Counted from the stretch's first letter, positions 1 to 9,175 are shown. The stretch: DNA of 64,000 nt from Flavobacteriia bacterium (GCA_009924735.1 RFQZ01000004.1:1-64000), one strand, 5' to 3'. Notes: generated from the letters alone by a model not told the origin. Numbers and translations are program-made.

Positions 1-1
1 T

Positions 2-109
2 AAATTACATGAATTGTTAGCATTAACAGATGCTTTGAGAGTTGGAAGAGCGAGAGAACGAGAAATAGCAATATCTGAACTCAATAAACGATTCGAACTT
101 GGAAAATAA
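2..109 (+). CDS. C-terminal fragment of a small protein upstream of an AbiEii-type remnant
   Basis: An open frame enters from the left edge and ends at TAA 107-109, giving 35 residues that include the segment ALRVGRAREREIAISEL. I recall similar tails on small proteins encoded just upstream of AbiEii-like nucleotidyltransferases in Bacteroidota, where they would be the antitoxin-side partner. That assignment is recollection plus context. The reading frame overlaps the next frame by about 10 nt, as in a translationally coupled pair. Only the end of the gene is visible. Confidence 0.4.
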   Translation, partial: KLHELLALTDALRVGRAREREIAISELNKRFELGK

Positions 110-236
110 AGTTATAAATATTCATGTTGTTGCTGAAATTGCAGAGGCTCTCGGAGAAATTAAAAATGACATCGTATTTGTTGGGGGTGCGGAGGTGGTT
201 GCCACAAAAGCTTCAATTGCCTTTGATGGATGTTAA
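99..236 (+). pseudogene. Truncated remnant of an AbiEii/nucleotidyltransferase-like gene
   Basis: The frame from TTG 99 runs to TAA 234-236 and encodes 45 residues. The first part, containing VVAEIAEALGEIKNDIVFVGG, matches what I know of the N-terminus of AbiEii/AbiGii-type nucleotidyltransferases, where a V-x-V-G-G-A strand-turn opens the nucleotide-binding fold. After G-G-A the sequence no longer follows the family and stops within 16 codons. The catalytic Asp motif and the rest of a roughly 250-300 residue protein are absent. I read it as the 5' stub of a gene deleted from its middle to its end. The junction should lie near 200. Confidence 0.5.
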
Positions 237-321
237 GATTTAATAAATCGTTAATTACGCTGCACTACCCTTCCACAATTTGACCTGCGTTTAGTTTAAT
301 GTAACCTTTAAACGTGTGTTC

Positions 322-891
322 ATGAAAATGAAATCCATTTACCTACTACTTCTGCTCAGTTTAAGCTTATTGGCTTGTAAGAAAACTTCCCCTTGTCCAT
401 CATCAACCTATTATACTTCAAAAGGAAACCTACTTGTATTGCAGTTAGGCGAACGCTTCGAAGGGGCCTACGAATATGATTTAGCCTATAACTCATTAAA
501 CAACGATTCTTTACCCTTAAGCTTTGAATCCTATCTGGGTCCCCAAGGCGACGTAACGAACTTACGGGTTTTACCAAACCCTGTCCCGATTTTCCGGCTT
601 TTCGCCAATACCATCCAATGGAATACCCCGGTGATTGATCCTACCAAACTTCAGCAACTGCCCGTTTCATATCCCATAGATACGTCTGCAATTCAAGCCT
701 TTGGAAACCCGGGAAATCCGAATTACCCTCACCTCTGGGAGAAAATTTCCAAGCTTGACATCGTGCATACCTATCGAAAAGCCAATCCGAATGCTCCTGT
801 AACGGTAATGAAATTGATTACCACCAGCTATAATCCTGAATTAGGATTTAGCATTCCATCCACAAAACACCTGATTTTTTTAGTAAGGTAA
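322..891 (+). CDS. Putative lipoprotein of unknown function
   Basis: This encodes 189 residues starting at ATG 322; a GTG two codons upstream is less likely. The N-terminus has charged residues, a Leu-rich core and a lipobox L-L-A-C followed by K-K, so it should be a lipid-anchored envelope protein. The mature part has no motif I recognise and only one more cysteine, close to the anchor. It ends 10 bp from the end of the convergent mtnA remnant. A -33-like TTTG lies at 279-282, with a poor -7 box 19 bp downstream. Function unknown. Confidence 0.6.
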   Translation: MKMKSIYLLLLLSLSLLACKKTSPCPSSTYYTSKGNLLVLQLGERFEGAYEYDLAYNSLNNDSLPLSFESYLGPQGDVTNLRVLPNPVPIFRLFANTIQWNTPVIDPTKLQQLPVSYPIDTSAIQAFGNPGNPNYPHLWEKISKLDIVHTYRKANPNAPVTVMKLITTSYNPELGFSIPSTKHLIFLVR

Positions 892-900
892 GTATCTAAC

Positions 901-1691
901 CTATTTCTCCAAATCCCCAAACATGGCCAATATCGCCGCTTCATTGGGTGCGCAAATTCCGCGTTCGGTAATTAATCCCGTCACTAAGCGTGCTGGGGTT
1001 ACGTCAAAGCCGTGATTCACCGCTTGGGTCGTTTCCGGGCAGATCAAGACGGGTTCAATGGCTCCCGCGGCACTTTTTCCAATCACATAACGTACCTCGT
1101 CTTGGTTTCGTTCCTCAATTGGAATTTCTTTTAATCCGTCGCTTACCGCTAAATATAAATGGGCGAGGTTACCGTACCCCATTCAATACAACCCAACATG
1201 CCCGCATTGCAATGCGTTAAGATGTTAATGCGCTGACCCGGTTTTTTAGCCGCAATTTCTTCTAAAATCGGAAGACCGTGCACGCCAATTAAACGGCAGG
1301 TTTCTACGTCTTGCTCCACAATGGCTTGAGCTTCTTCCCAAGCGGTTTGGACTAAATCCTCGGCTCCTTCTAAGCGCGCTTTCATTCGATTCAAGGCCCA
1401 GAACAGGTTAACTGCCGTTGGTCGTGACTTGGCCAAGGCGACAAAGGCTTCCTCGAGGTATGACGGCGAAAGGTTTTTTTCTTCGAATTCTTTTGCTGCC
1501 AAGTAAATCCCATAAGCCGCAGTAGCACCAATAAGAGGTGCCCCTCGAACCACCATGTCTTTAATGGCGTTCTCTGCCTCTTGATAGGTGTGTAATTTTA
1601 CGGTTACCCATTCATGGGGTAAAAACCTTTGGTCTATGACCTCAACATAGGCATCTTCTGTGGGCCAAATGGTTCTGAATGGACTTGCCAA
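901..1691 (-). pseudogene. mtnA: S-methyl-5-thioribose-1-phosphate isomerase, internally deleted and frameshifted
   Basis: Two minus-strand frames, 1149-1691 and 901-1182, together match MtnA, which isomerises methylthioribose-1-phosphate to methylthioribulose-1-phosphate in methionine salvage. The first half has the substrate segment VVRGAP and the catalytic-Cys motif T-H-C-N-A-G, and ends at T-S-P-I-Y. The second half resumes at SDGLKEIPIEERN and continues to the normal C-terminus. Roughly 95 residues between them are missing, including the region of the catalytic Asp (G-T-D-R). The frame also shifts at the junction near 1150-1165. Family members have about 340-360 residues; about 270 remain. 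The apparent start is TTG at 1691, 2 bp after the metK stop. It cannot make a working enzyme unless the assembly is wrong here. Confidence 0.85.
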
Positions 1692-1693
1692 GA

Positions 1694-2950
1694 CTATAAA
1701 TTAAATGCTTCTTTGAGTTGATCTACGTAATCTAATTTTTCCCAAGTGAAAAGTTCAACCTCAACGGGTTTCTTTTCTCCATTTGGTGAAATAAAGACCT
1801 TTGTTTTTTTCTCATATTCCCGGCCCATGTGACCATAAGAAGCGGTTTCTGCATAAATTGGACTTCTTAGTTTCAAGCGTTGCTCGATGAAGTATGGACG
1901 CATGTCAAAAATTTCTTCAATCTTCTTCGCGATTTCACCGTCGGTCATGGCAACTTTTTTGGTCCCTTTGGTATCGACATTTAAGCCACAAGGTTCTGCA
2001 ACACCAATGGCATAAGACACCTGCACCAACACTTCATCACAAATACCTGCTGCGACCATATTTTTCGCAATGTGGCGCGTGGCATAAGCCGCTGAACGGT
2101 CTACTTTTGAAGGATCTTTTCCAGAGAATGCGCCACCACCGTGGGCGCCTTTGCCTCCATAGGTGTCGACTATGATTTTCCTCCCCGTAAGGCCGGTATC
2201 TCCATGCGGTCCACCGATAACAAATTTTCCTGTAGGGTTGATGTGAAAAATAATCTCTTCGGTAAAAAGTTCTTGAATGGATGCTTTCAATTTTGCTTTT
2301 ACGCGTGGGATGACAATTTCTATGATGTCTTTTTTAATTTTTTCAAGCATTTCTGCTTCCGGAGCGAAATCATCGTGTTGCGTTGACACGACAATGGTAT
2401 CGATTCGCATGGGTTTATTTTCGTCGGAATATTCAATGGTTACTTGCGATTTCGCATCTGGACGTAGGTAAGGAATCAACGAAGACTCATGGTTACGAAT
2501 GTGGGACAATTCTTGAAGAATTTTGTGCGACAAATCCAATGCAAGGGGCATGTAGTTGTCGGTTTCACGTGTCGCATATCCGAACATCATTCCTTGGTCA
2601 CCTGCACCTTGGTTTTCTGGGTTTTCTTTTTCAACCCCTTGGTTTATGTCGGGGGATTGGCCATGGATGGCAGACATGATTCCACAAGAATTCGCGTCAA
2701 ATTTATATTCTGATTTTGTATACCCGATGGTACGAATGGTATCCCTCACGATGGTTTGCACATCGAGGATAACTTTCGACTTCACTTCACCCGCTAAAAT
2801 AACGAGACCCGTAGTTACCAAGGTTTCACAAGCCACCTTTGATTCTGGATCAAAAGCCAAATAATTGTCGATTAATGCATCCGAAATTTGGTCAGAAACT
2901 TTGTCTGGGTGACCTTCAGAAACAGACTCAGAAGTAAATAAATAAGGCAT
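1694..2950 (-). CDS. metK: S-adenosylmethionine synthetase
   Basis: This encodes 418 residues and makes S-adenosylmethionine from methionine and ATP in the cytosol. Visible motifs include the N-terminal [19 protein letters not shown], the GAGDQG loop, and the C-terminal [13 protein letters not shown] and [16 protein letters not shown] segments that bind phosphate and metal. The length fits the Bacteroidota form, which is longer than the 384-residue enterobacterial one. I start at ATG 2950 (MPYLFTSES) rather than the TTG seven codons upstream, because the family begins there. A TATTTTTG box at 2969-2976 lies just upstream. The broken mtnA follows 2 bp downstream, pairing SAM synthesis with salvage of its by-product. 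Confidence 0.97.
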   Translation of the reverse strand: MPYLFTSESVSEGHPDKVSDQISDALIDNYLAFDPESKVACETLVTTGLVILAGEVKSKVILDVQTIVRDTIRTIGYTKSEYKFDANSCGIMSAIHGQSPDINQGVEKENPENQGAGDQGMMFGYATRETDNYMPLALDLSHKILQELSHIRNHESSLIPYLRPDAKSQVTIEYSDENKPMRIDTIVVSTQHDDFAPEAEMLEKIKKDIIEIVIPRVKAKLKASIQELFTEEIIFHINPTGKFVIGGPHGDTGLTGRKIIVDTYGGKGAHGGGAFSGKDPSKVDRSAAYATRHIAKNMVAAGICDEVLVQVSYAIGVAEPCGLNVDTKGTKKVAMTDGEIAKKIEEIFDMRPYFIEQRLKLRSPIYAETASYGHMGREYEKKTKVFISPNGEKKPVEVELFTWEKLDYVDQLKEAFNL

Positions 2951-2968
2951 AGCAAAAAATATTAGATG

Positions 2969-2976
2969 CAAAAATA
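2969..2976 (-). promoter_or_regulatory. -7 promoter box for metK
   Basis: Read on the minus strand this is TATTTTTG, followed by C, matching the Bacteroidota -7 consensus TAnnTTTG. It lies 18 bp before the metK ATG. I see no clear TTTG at the expected -33 distance. Confidence 0.5.
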
Positions 2977-3012
2977 AGGATTTCCGATAAATTGTTGGTT
3001 TCTTATCAACGA

Positions 3013-4176
3013 TTAGCCTAAAATCAAGCCTTCACGAACACATTTTCTCAACAATGGGTTGGGACGATACCTGTCTTCACCGTATTCCAAAAACAAAGTT
3101 TCCAAGGTGGCGAGAATTTTTTCGGGCCCCATGGCAACGGACCATTCCAAAAGCCCTCTAGGATAGTTCACCCCTTTCACCATAGCCAAATCGATGTCCT
3201 TCGGGCTCGCTACCTGCATGAAAACCGCATCATACGCTTCATTCACGAGCATGGAAAGAATGCGATTAAAAATTTCCATTCCCATTTTTTCATCGGTATT
3301 GGGTTTTGGCTTTTCTTCATTTGGATCGTAGGAATAAAACCCTCGCCCTGTCTTTTTTCCCCACAATCCAGCTTCCTTCAATCGCTTTTGCGTAAAGGAG
3401 GGCTTAAACCTTGGATCGAAGTAAAAGGCTTCAAAAACCGTTTCGGTCACGGTATAGTTGACATCATTTCCTATGTAATCCATCAACTCAAAAGGTCCCA
3501 TCTTGAATCCTCCAAAGGTTTTCATCGCCCAGTCGATGGTGGCGAAATCTGCGATACCTTCTTCATATATACGGAGGGCCTCACCATAAAAAGGCCTTGC
3601 CACGCGGTTTACAATGAATCCTGGCGTATCCTTACAAACGACCGTATCCTTTCCCAATCCGTCAATGTACGCTTTGGCTTTGACCGTGATTTTAGGATCT
3701 GTCAAAACACTGGGTATAATTTCCACCAAAGGCATTAGGGTCGCCGGGTTAAAGAAATGAATTCCAAGGAAGCGAGAAGGGACTTTCAAGGCAACGGCTA
3801 TCGAAGCAATGGACAGGGAAGATGTGTTGGTTGCCAAGATGCAATCTTCACTCGCCAAAGCCTCTAGCGCTATGAAAACTTTATGTTTGATCGCTACATC
3901 TTCAACAATGGCTTCAATGACCAAATCGGAATGGGCAACTTCATGAAGTTCATTGACAAATTTCAATTTCCTTAAGATTTCTACTTGATTTTCTTGGGTC
4001 AATTTTCCTTTCTCAACCAGTTTTTCAAGTGATTTTTCAATTTGACTTTTGGCTTTCTCCAAAGCAATGGAATGTAGGTCATACAGGCAAACATCGTGGC
4101 CTTTTTGGGCTGCCAATTGTGCAATCCCTTGTCCCATCGTTCCAGCGCCGACTACAAATATTTTTGGTGTATTCAT
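3013..4176 (-). CDS. paaH: 3-hydroxyacyl-CoA dehydrogenase, probably phenylacetate pathway
   Basis: This 387-residue NAD-dependent dehydrogenase has the Rossmann motif [12 protein letters not shown] at residues 9-20. It also has the [14 protein letters not shown] segment holding the catalytic His of the family, then two C-terminal 3-hydroxyacyl-CoA dehydrogenase lobes (one near 185-290, a second after 305). The family oxidises L-3-hydroxyacyl-CoA to 3-oxoacyl-CoA. The start codon overlaps the stop of paaG by 4 bp, which points to the 3-hydroxyadipyl-CoA step of phenylacetate breakdown (PaaH). A general 3-hydroxybutyryl-CoA dehydrogenase remains possible, since the sequence alone does not fix the chain specificity. 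Confidence 0.85.
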   Translation of the reverse strand: MNTPKIFVVGAGTMGQGIAQLAAQKGHDVCLYDLHSIALEKAKSQIEKSLEKLVEKGKLTQENQVEILRKLKFVNELHEVAHSDLVIEAIVEDVAIKHKVFIALEALASEDCILATNTSSLSIASIAVALKVPSRFLGIHFFNPATLMPLVEIIPSVLTDPKITVKAKAYIDGLGKDTVVCKDTPGFIVNRVARPFYGEALRIYEEGIADFATIDWAMKTFGGFKMGPFELMDYIGNDVNYTVTETVFEAFYFDPRFKPSFTQKRLKEAGLWGKKTGRGFYSYDPNEEKPKPNTDEKMGMEIFNRILSMLVNEAYDAVFMQVASPKDIDLAMVKGVNYPRGLLEWSVAMGPEKILATLETLFLEYGEDRYRPNPLLRKCVREGLILG

Positions 4177-4949
4177 TTCCCTGAAAAATTAGGTTTACGT
4201 TTTTCTAAAAAGGCACTAACCCCTTCGCTGAAATCTTCGGTCTTGCCTGCCACCACTTGACTTTCCAATTCTGTGGCAAGTTGTTGTTCGAGGTTTTGAC
4301 TCCACGCTTTATGTACTGCATGCTTGGTCAGCGCCAAACCTTTGGTAGGCATGGAAGCGATGTTGTGGACAAAATCACTTACATATTGCTCAAAAGCATC
4401 ATCTGCAACGGCTTTATAAATCATATTCATTGCTTCGGCGTCTTTTCCCGAAACCTTTTCACCCGTCATCATCAATCCCAACGCTTTTTGTTGGCCCACC
4501 AAACGAGGTAAGAAATAGGTGCCCCCTGAGTCTGGGATCAAACCTATTTTCGAGAATGCTTGGATAAAGGATGCAGATTCTTTGGCAAGTACGATGTCAC
4601 ACGCCAAGGCGATGTTTGCGCCTGCGCCCGCAGCAACACCATTCACCGCAGCTATTACGGGACGGTTCAATTGGGTAATGGCCAAGACAATTGGATTGTA
4701 GTGTTTGTCCACAATTTCTTGTAAACCCGGACCTTCTGGGTGGATGGCTTCGGCCAAATCTTGTCCGGCACAAAACGCTTTGCCATTTCCAGTCAACACA
4801 ACGGCGCGTACCGCAGGGTTTTCAGCAACGGACTGCAAGGCTTCCTGCAGCTGAAGCGCCATGCTTCGGTTGAATGCGTTGTACACCTCGGGGCGATTGA
4901 AGGCAATCCATGCAACGCCTTCTTTCAGTTGAAATTGGATTTCACTCAT
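4173..4949 (-). CDS. paaG: 2-(1,2-epoxy-1,2-dihydrophenyl)acetyl-CoA isomerase (crotonase family)
   Basis: This encodes 258 residues of the enoyl-CoA hydratase/isomerase fold. It carries the oxyanion-hole segments FCAGQDL and NGVAAGAGA, the Y-N-P triplet, and SKIGLIPDSGGTYFLPR, all typical of PaaG rather than of general hydratases. In the G-L-I-P-D-S-G segment the Asp is the catalytic acid of PaaG. The enzyme turns the ring-epoxide CoA ester into the oxepin. Both ends overlap neighbours by 4 bp (WYL regulator upstream, paaH downstream), so the three are translated as one unit. Confidence 0.9.
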   Translation of the reverse strand: MSEIQFQLKEGVAWIAFNRPEVYNAFNRSMALQLQEALQSVAENPAVRAVVLTGNGKAFCAGQDLAEAIHPEGPGLQEIVDKHYNPIVLAITQLNRPVIAAVNGVAAGAGANIALACDIVLAKESASFIQAFSKIGLIPDSGGTYFLPRLVGQQKALGLMMTGEKVSGKDAEAMNMIYKAVADDAFEQYVSDFVHNIASMPTKGLALTKHAVHKAWSQNLEQQLATELESQVVAGKTEDFSEGVSAFLEKRKPNFSGK

Positions 4950-5947
4950 GATTGATAAATTTCAAGTTGTTTGTTTATTCTGTTCATAATTTTTTCTTGA
5001 AGATGGGCAGGTTCGAGCACTTTAATTTCTCCCAAATAACCCAAGAAAGTCCTTATCAATTCTTCGTTGACCTGAACTTTTAATTCAAAGATAAAAGAAT
5101 CGGGAATTCTGTGTTGTGAAGCGTGAATCGGTTGTGAATCGATGTATTTTGCCGCAACGTCATTGGTTTCAAACCGAACCGTTTCGGGCAGGTTTTTACC
5201 TGTTGTAATGCCAATGGTATCTGCGAAAAAGGCTTGCGCATTGAACGCAATAATTTCTGTAGCGATTTCTTCCAAAAATGCCAAGTCCGTGATGCGGTCC
5301 AAAGCATAGGTAATAAGGTCATTTTTATCCACATCCATGGAGATGAGGTACCATCGATTGCGGTATTCCTTCAAGTAAATTGGCAATACTTTGCGGGGTT
5401 TTGAAATACCCGAAACGAAGCTGGCATACTTAAATGTGACAAACGTTTTGTTGCGAATTGCGCTCAATAAATCGGGTAAATAATGGGTGCCTCCAGCGGA
5501 AAGTATGGTTTCAAACCCCACATATTTGGACACATCTTCATCATCAGGGCTAACAATGCTAACCCGGTTTGCGATTTTATCAATGGCGTTTCCAAATTCT
5601 TTAAAGTAGGGTACTTCCTGAAATTGTTGTAGGGTTTGCACAGCAAAACGAATGGCACTTAATTCATCCTCAGAAAGGGGAATGTCATTGATGCTAAAAT
5701 CAGGGTTTTCATAATAATACCCCTCGTTGCGTTTGCTGTATTTGATGGGGGCATCGTGGTCCATTCGCATGGCGAAAAGGTCTTTTTCAATGGTAGAATC
5801 ACAAATATGCTCCCCGTAACTTGACCCAAAGAGGGATTCTTCACAAGCTTCGCGGAGGTCGCTTTTACTGGGAAAAGGATTGTATGGATTTCGAATCATT
5901 CTGTCTATGATCCTAAAACGAATGAGCGCGTTTTTAATGTGGGGCAT
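4946..5947 (-). CDS. WYL-domain transcriptional regulator
   Basis: This encodes 333 residues. The N-terminal 75 residues contain a helix-turn-helix segment (RIIDRMIRN...SKSDLREACEES), and the segment near 175-235 is a WYL domain with the R-W-Y-L motif. WYL regulators sense small ligands or nucleic acids and act as repressors or activators. The gene overlaps paaG by 4 bp and follows a conserved unknown gene by 11 bp, so it may control its own operon or the phenylacetate genes. That is inference from position; no PaaX- or PaaR-type regulator is visible elsewhere in the window. Confidence 0.85.
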   Translation of the reverse strand: MPHIKNALIRFRIIDRMIRNPYNPFPSKSDLREACEESLFGSSYGEHICDSTIEKDLFAMRMDHDAPIKYSKRNEGYYYENPDFSINDIPLSEDELSAIRFAVQTLQQFQEVPYFKEFGNAIDKIANRVSIVSPDDEDVSKYVGFETILSAGGTHYLPDLLSAIRNKTFVTFKYASFVSGISKPRKVLPIYLKEYRNRWYLISMDVDKNDLITYALDRITDLAFLEEIATEIIAFNAQAFFADTIGITTGKNLPETVRFETNDVAAKYIDSQPIHASQHRIPDSFIFELKVQVNEELIRTFLGYLGEIKVLEPAHLQEKIMNRINKQLEIYQS

Positions 5948-5958
5948 TTCGGAATGGC

Positions 5959-7356
5959 TTATTTTGAATACCCAAACAGTTCAAAGAATTTAATGGCTTG
6001 AACGGCTTCGTAGGGCACATCTTCCTCCCAGTTTTTGGCACCAAATTTAATTTTGCTTAGGACATCATCCGACATGATGTGTAGGTTTTTTTCATCGTAA
6101 TTCTTGATGGGTGCCATTTTATCATTGACAATCATAAACTCGAGCAATCCTTTGAGTTTTTCAGGGATTTCAAGGTTGTAGATGTCGAGTAAAGACCCAT
6201 CTTCAACATCCAAAGCTGGGTACACATACAATTTAACATTGTGACCGAATCCTCTTCCAAACGCTTCCAACAAACCACCCGGTAAATTGTCATAATACCT
6301 TTCGTCAAAAATGGTTGCAAGGTTATATACACCAAGGATTACACCCATAAACTGACCCTTCGCAATGGCAGAAAGGTATTCCACCATTTTGTAATGTTTC
6401 AAATAATTTGAAATCATGACGGTATAACCCAATGATCCCAACAACTCTGCCCTGTCCATAAAGTCTTTGTCGGAAATCTTCCCGTCGGCGGTAAGATCCT
6501 TCAAAGTCAATTCCACAATTACTTCTACATGATTGGGTTTCACCCTAGGGTCTTCCATGAAACAAACTTTTCCGTTCTCAATCATGTCTATGTGGACATT
6601 CGTCACGGGTCTAAAGCGTCCACGCATCAACAAGATGTTTTTCTTATAGAGCGCTGCAGCAGGCTGTAGTACATTTTTAGCAAGGTCAAACATCGTCGCA
6701 TCGGTGATTCCTTTTTTCACCAAATTGAGGGCAACAATTCGGTTGTCTATTTCTTCGAAATCGCCTCCCGAAAACCGCAGCATGTCAATTTCCATTCGCT
6801 CTCTAGGAAGTCGCATCACCAGGGATGTAATGAATTCATCCATGTCTTTGATTTGGAAGAACGCGCCATAAATCAAGTTTACGCCTAAAATTCCGAGGGC
6901 TTCTTGTTGCGCTTTGTTGGAAATGTCATGCATTTTCACGTGAAGAATGATGTCGTTAAACGGGCCTCCAATTTTTGTTTGGTATCGAATTCCAAACCAC
7001 CCTTGTCCTTGGTTGGTTTTATGGTAATTCAAAGATTCAACGGTATTACACAAAGCGAAGAACCTACATTCTTTGTTTTTTTGGGGCAATACATTCAAAA
7101 GCTGTTGACATTCTGCTTCGAGCATGGTTAGGAGGCGCTCTTCGCAAACATATCTTTTGGCAACGCCATACATGGCATCGGATACTTTCATGTCATAGGC
7201 AGATCGCGTAAAGGCTATGGTCCCTGAACTTCCGCCCGCTTTGAAAAAATTCGCAGCCACCTCTTGTCCGGCACCAATTTCAGCAAAACAGCCGTAAATG
7301 TCTTTGGTAAGGTTAATCTTAAGGGCTTTGTCTTCGGTCGTAAGTTTGTCCAACAT
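5959..7356 (-). CDS. Conserved Bacteroidota protein of unknown function
   Basis: This encodes 465 residues with no signal peptide or membrane segment. It opens with MLDKLTTEDKALKINLTKDIYG, then FAEIGAGQEVA and FKAGGSSGTIA. I recall closely similar proteins across Bacteroidota. Database labels for them vary, including nicotinate-nucleotide adenylyltransferase, and I see no nucleotidyltransferase motif to justify that label. The even hydrophobic and charged pattern suggests a soluble cytosolic protein. It lies 1 bp from the di-heme peroxidase gene upstream and 11 bp from the WYL regulator downstream, so it is probably co-transcribed with both. Confidence 0.7.
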   Translation of the reverse strand: MLDKLTTEDKALKINLTKDIYGCFAEIGAGQEVAANFFKAGGSSGTIAFTRSAYDMKVSDAMYGVAKRYVCEERLLTMLEAECQQLLNVLPQKNKECRFFALCNTVESLNYHKTNQGQGWFGIRYQTKIGGPFNDIILHVKMHDISNKAQQEALGILGVNLIYGAFFQIKDMDEFITSLVMRLPRERMEIDMLRFSGGDFEEIDNRIVALNLVKKGITDATMFDLAKNVLQPAAALYKKNILLMRGRFRPVTNVHIDMIENGKVCFMEDPRVKPNHVEVIVELTLKDLTADGKISDKDFMDRAELLGSLGYTVMISNYLKHYKMVEYLSAIAKGQFMGVILGVYNLATIFDERYYDNLPGGLLEAFGRGFGHNVKLYVYPALDVEDGSLLDIYNLEIPEKLKGLLEFMIVNDKMAPIKNYDEKNLHIMSDDVLSKIKFGAKNWEEDVPYEAVQAIKFFELFGYSK

Positions 7357-7357
7357 C

Positions 7358-8425
7358 TTAATTAGGGTCTTTAAATTTCGGATTGTTAATGAATTCAGTA
7401 TCGGTCAACGTAAGTAAAAATCGTTTAAGAAGGTACTTTTCTTGTGCATCTAATTGTACCCCACCTTGTCCCGCAAACTCAATTTTGGGGTCGATGGTAG
7501 ATGAGATGTGAATGCCTGAAGAATAGTGTTCTATGACTTGGTCGAGGTTTTGAAACCTTCCATCGTGCATGTAGGGAGCTGAAAGGGCGATGTTCCTAAG
7601 GGTTGGGACTTTAAACTTACCATGGTCGTTGGGGTTAAGATTGATTCCTCCGCGTCCCAAATCTGTAAAAGTGAAATCCAAACCATTGTTGCTAAACTTT
7701 TTAATGCGCATCATGGGTCCGTTATGGCAATGAAAGCAATCCGCGCCGTTCAAACTTTTGAATAAATCATACCCCGCCCATTCTTCCGCATCAATGAGTA
7801 CCAATTGTTCACTTGCGTTCAGGGGGAGGTTGTTTTCAATCTTATACATCACATCGAATTTACTTCCTCCAGAAATCAGGGTGCGAATGAATTGCGCAAT
7901 GGCTTTTGCTGCATGTGTAGAATCAAAATCGGCCGTGCCAAATGCGCGAAAAAATCGATTTCGATACAACAAATCCGATTGCAACTCGACCATTGCATTT
8001 TTCCATGATTCATGCATCTCTATGGGGTTGATAACTGGATCAAGAATTTGCTTCTCCAAAGAAGATTCTCTCCCGTCCCAAAAAAAGAAATCATCCCAAC
8101 CCAAATTGATGAGCGCCATGGCATTTCGAGTGCCTTGAATTCCGTCAATTCCTACCGAATACTTGGCAGAATCTGAAAAAGCAGTGGCCGGCATGTGACA
8201 AGAAGCGCATGCCATATTGTTGTCACCACTCAGCCGTTTTTCATAAAACAAGTACCTGCCCAATTCGACCCCTTCTACCGTCATTGGATTGTCCGCAGGA
8301 ATGTTCATTTGAGGAAAATGGGAAGGAATTTCTAGGTTGTATGGGGTTGGATTGTAGGTTGTTTTGTCTTTTTTACAAGAAAAAAACAGGGGTAAAAACA
8401 GCAAGAAAAAAAGATGCTTTTTCAT
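7358..8425 (-). CDS. Di-heme cytochrome c peroxidase/MauG-family lipoprotein, MbnH-like
   Basis: This encodes 355 residues. The N-terminus is a lipoprotein signal with C17 after F-F-S. Two heme c attachment sites are visible, C73-x2-C76-H77 and C230-x2-C233-H234, as in bacterial di-heme peroxidases and MauG. The family reduces peroxide or, in MauG and MbnH, oxidises tryptophan in a partner protein. The gene overlaps the downstream end of an MbnP-like lipoprotein gene by 4 bp (ATGA). The pairing favours an MbnH-type role over simple peroxide detoxification. The anchored protein should work in the periplasm. Confidence 0.85.
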   Translation of the reverse strand: MKKHLFFLLFLPLFFSCKKDKTTYNPTPYNLEIPSHFPQMNIPADNPMTVEGVELGRYLFYEKRLSGDNNMACASCHMPATAFSDSAKYSVGIDGIQGTRNAMALINLGWDDFFFWDGRESSLEKQILDPVINPIEMHESWKNAMVELQSDLLYRNRFFRAFGTADFDSTHAAKAIAQFIRTLISGGSKFDVMYKIENNLPLNASEQLVLIDAEEWAGYDLFKSLNGADCFHCHNGPMMRIKKFSNNGLDFTFTDLGRGGINLNPNDHGKFKVPTLRNIALSAPYMHDGRFQNLDQVIEHYSSGIHISSTIDPKIEFAGQGGVQLDAQEKYLLKRFLLTLTDTEFINNPKFKDPN

Positions 8426-9171
8426 TGGGGAGTTAAAGCCGTTAAAAAATTTGAAGCTGCTTTTTGGGTAAGGGCTTGGTAGCCTGCTCCGGAATGTGTG
8501 AAATACTCCGTGTTAAGGTTGATGGGTTGGTTGGGATTGAAAAAGAACTGATAGAGGTCCAAATTCAAATAAAAGGCATGCTGGTTCGCTGCAGGAGATT
8601 GCCAAACGATGTTTTGAAAAGCCATGTTTTGGAGAAAGGCATCGGTTCCTATGTGGTAACTAAAACTCAAATCCAATTGGTCAACACCATCAATTAAGGT
8701 GTCTGCTTTTCCTTCAATGTTGATGAAAATGTACCCCGGATTCCAACCCCAATGCATGGTTCCTGCATTTGAAATGTTCAACGGGCTTTGGTTTGGAAAG
8801 GCTGAAGGGTCTTGATGGTTATACGTTGAGTCAACGCCTAGCTTTCCTTCGAGTGAAGGAAAAAGACCATGGTCCTTGTTCACAGAAAGCAATAGATTTC
8901 CCTTTTCACGAAAATCATACAGTCCAACCTCTGCAAAAACATTGTTTTGATACCCTAACTTCGTTACGTAAAAAAGGATGTCTGTCACTTTGATTTTATA
9001 CCCATTGGGCGCCGTGTACACAGAATCAAGAAAGAGAGGCTGACCATTGTAAACGGGATTAACCAAAATGCTTGAAGTTACCTCAGGCACAATTGGATCA
9101 GGCACCTTGTCCTTATCGCAAGCCACTAAAAAGAGTGAAAAAAATAGGTAATAAAATATATTTTTATTCAT
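8422..9171 (-). CDS. MbnP-like lipoprotein, predicted copper-binding
   Basis: This encodes 249 residues with lipobox L-V-A-C (C18). The layout matches the MbnP family as I know it: a beta-rich domain with DILFYVTKL near 64-72, and a strand containing M139-H-W-G-W-N-P-G-Y147 leading into FINIEG. In characterised MbnP proteins a tryptophan is converted to kynurenine by the MbnH di-heme partner, creating a copper site. W141 or W143 are candidates here. The translationally coupled di-heme gene downstream supports this. A TATTTTTG box lies at 9176-9183, directly upstream of the ATG. Copper binding itself is inferred. Confidence 0.75.
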   Translation of the reverse strand: MNKNIFYYLFFSLFLVACDKDKVPDPIVPEVTSSILVNPVYNGQPLFLDSVYTAPNGYKIKVTDILFYVTKLGYQNNVFAEVGLYDFREKGNLLLSVNKDHGLFPSLEGKLGVDSTYNHQDPSAFPNQSPLNISNAGTMHWGWNPGYIFINIEGKADTLIDGVDQLDLSFSYHIGTDAFLQNMAFQNIVWQSPAANQHAFYLNLDLYQFFFNPNQPINLNTEYFTHSGAGYQALTQKAASNFLTALTPQ

Positions 9172-9175
9172 ACAA

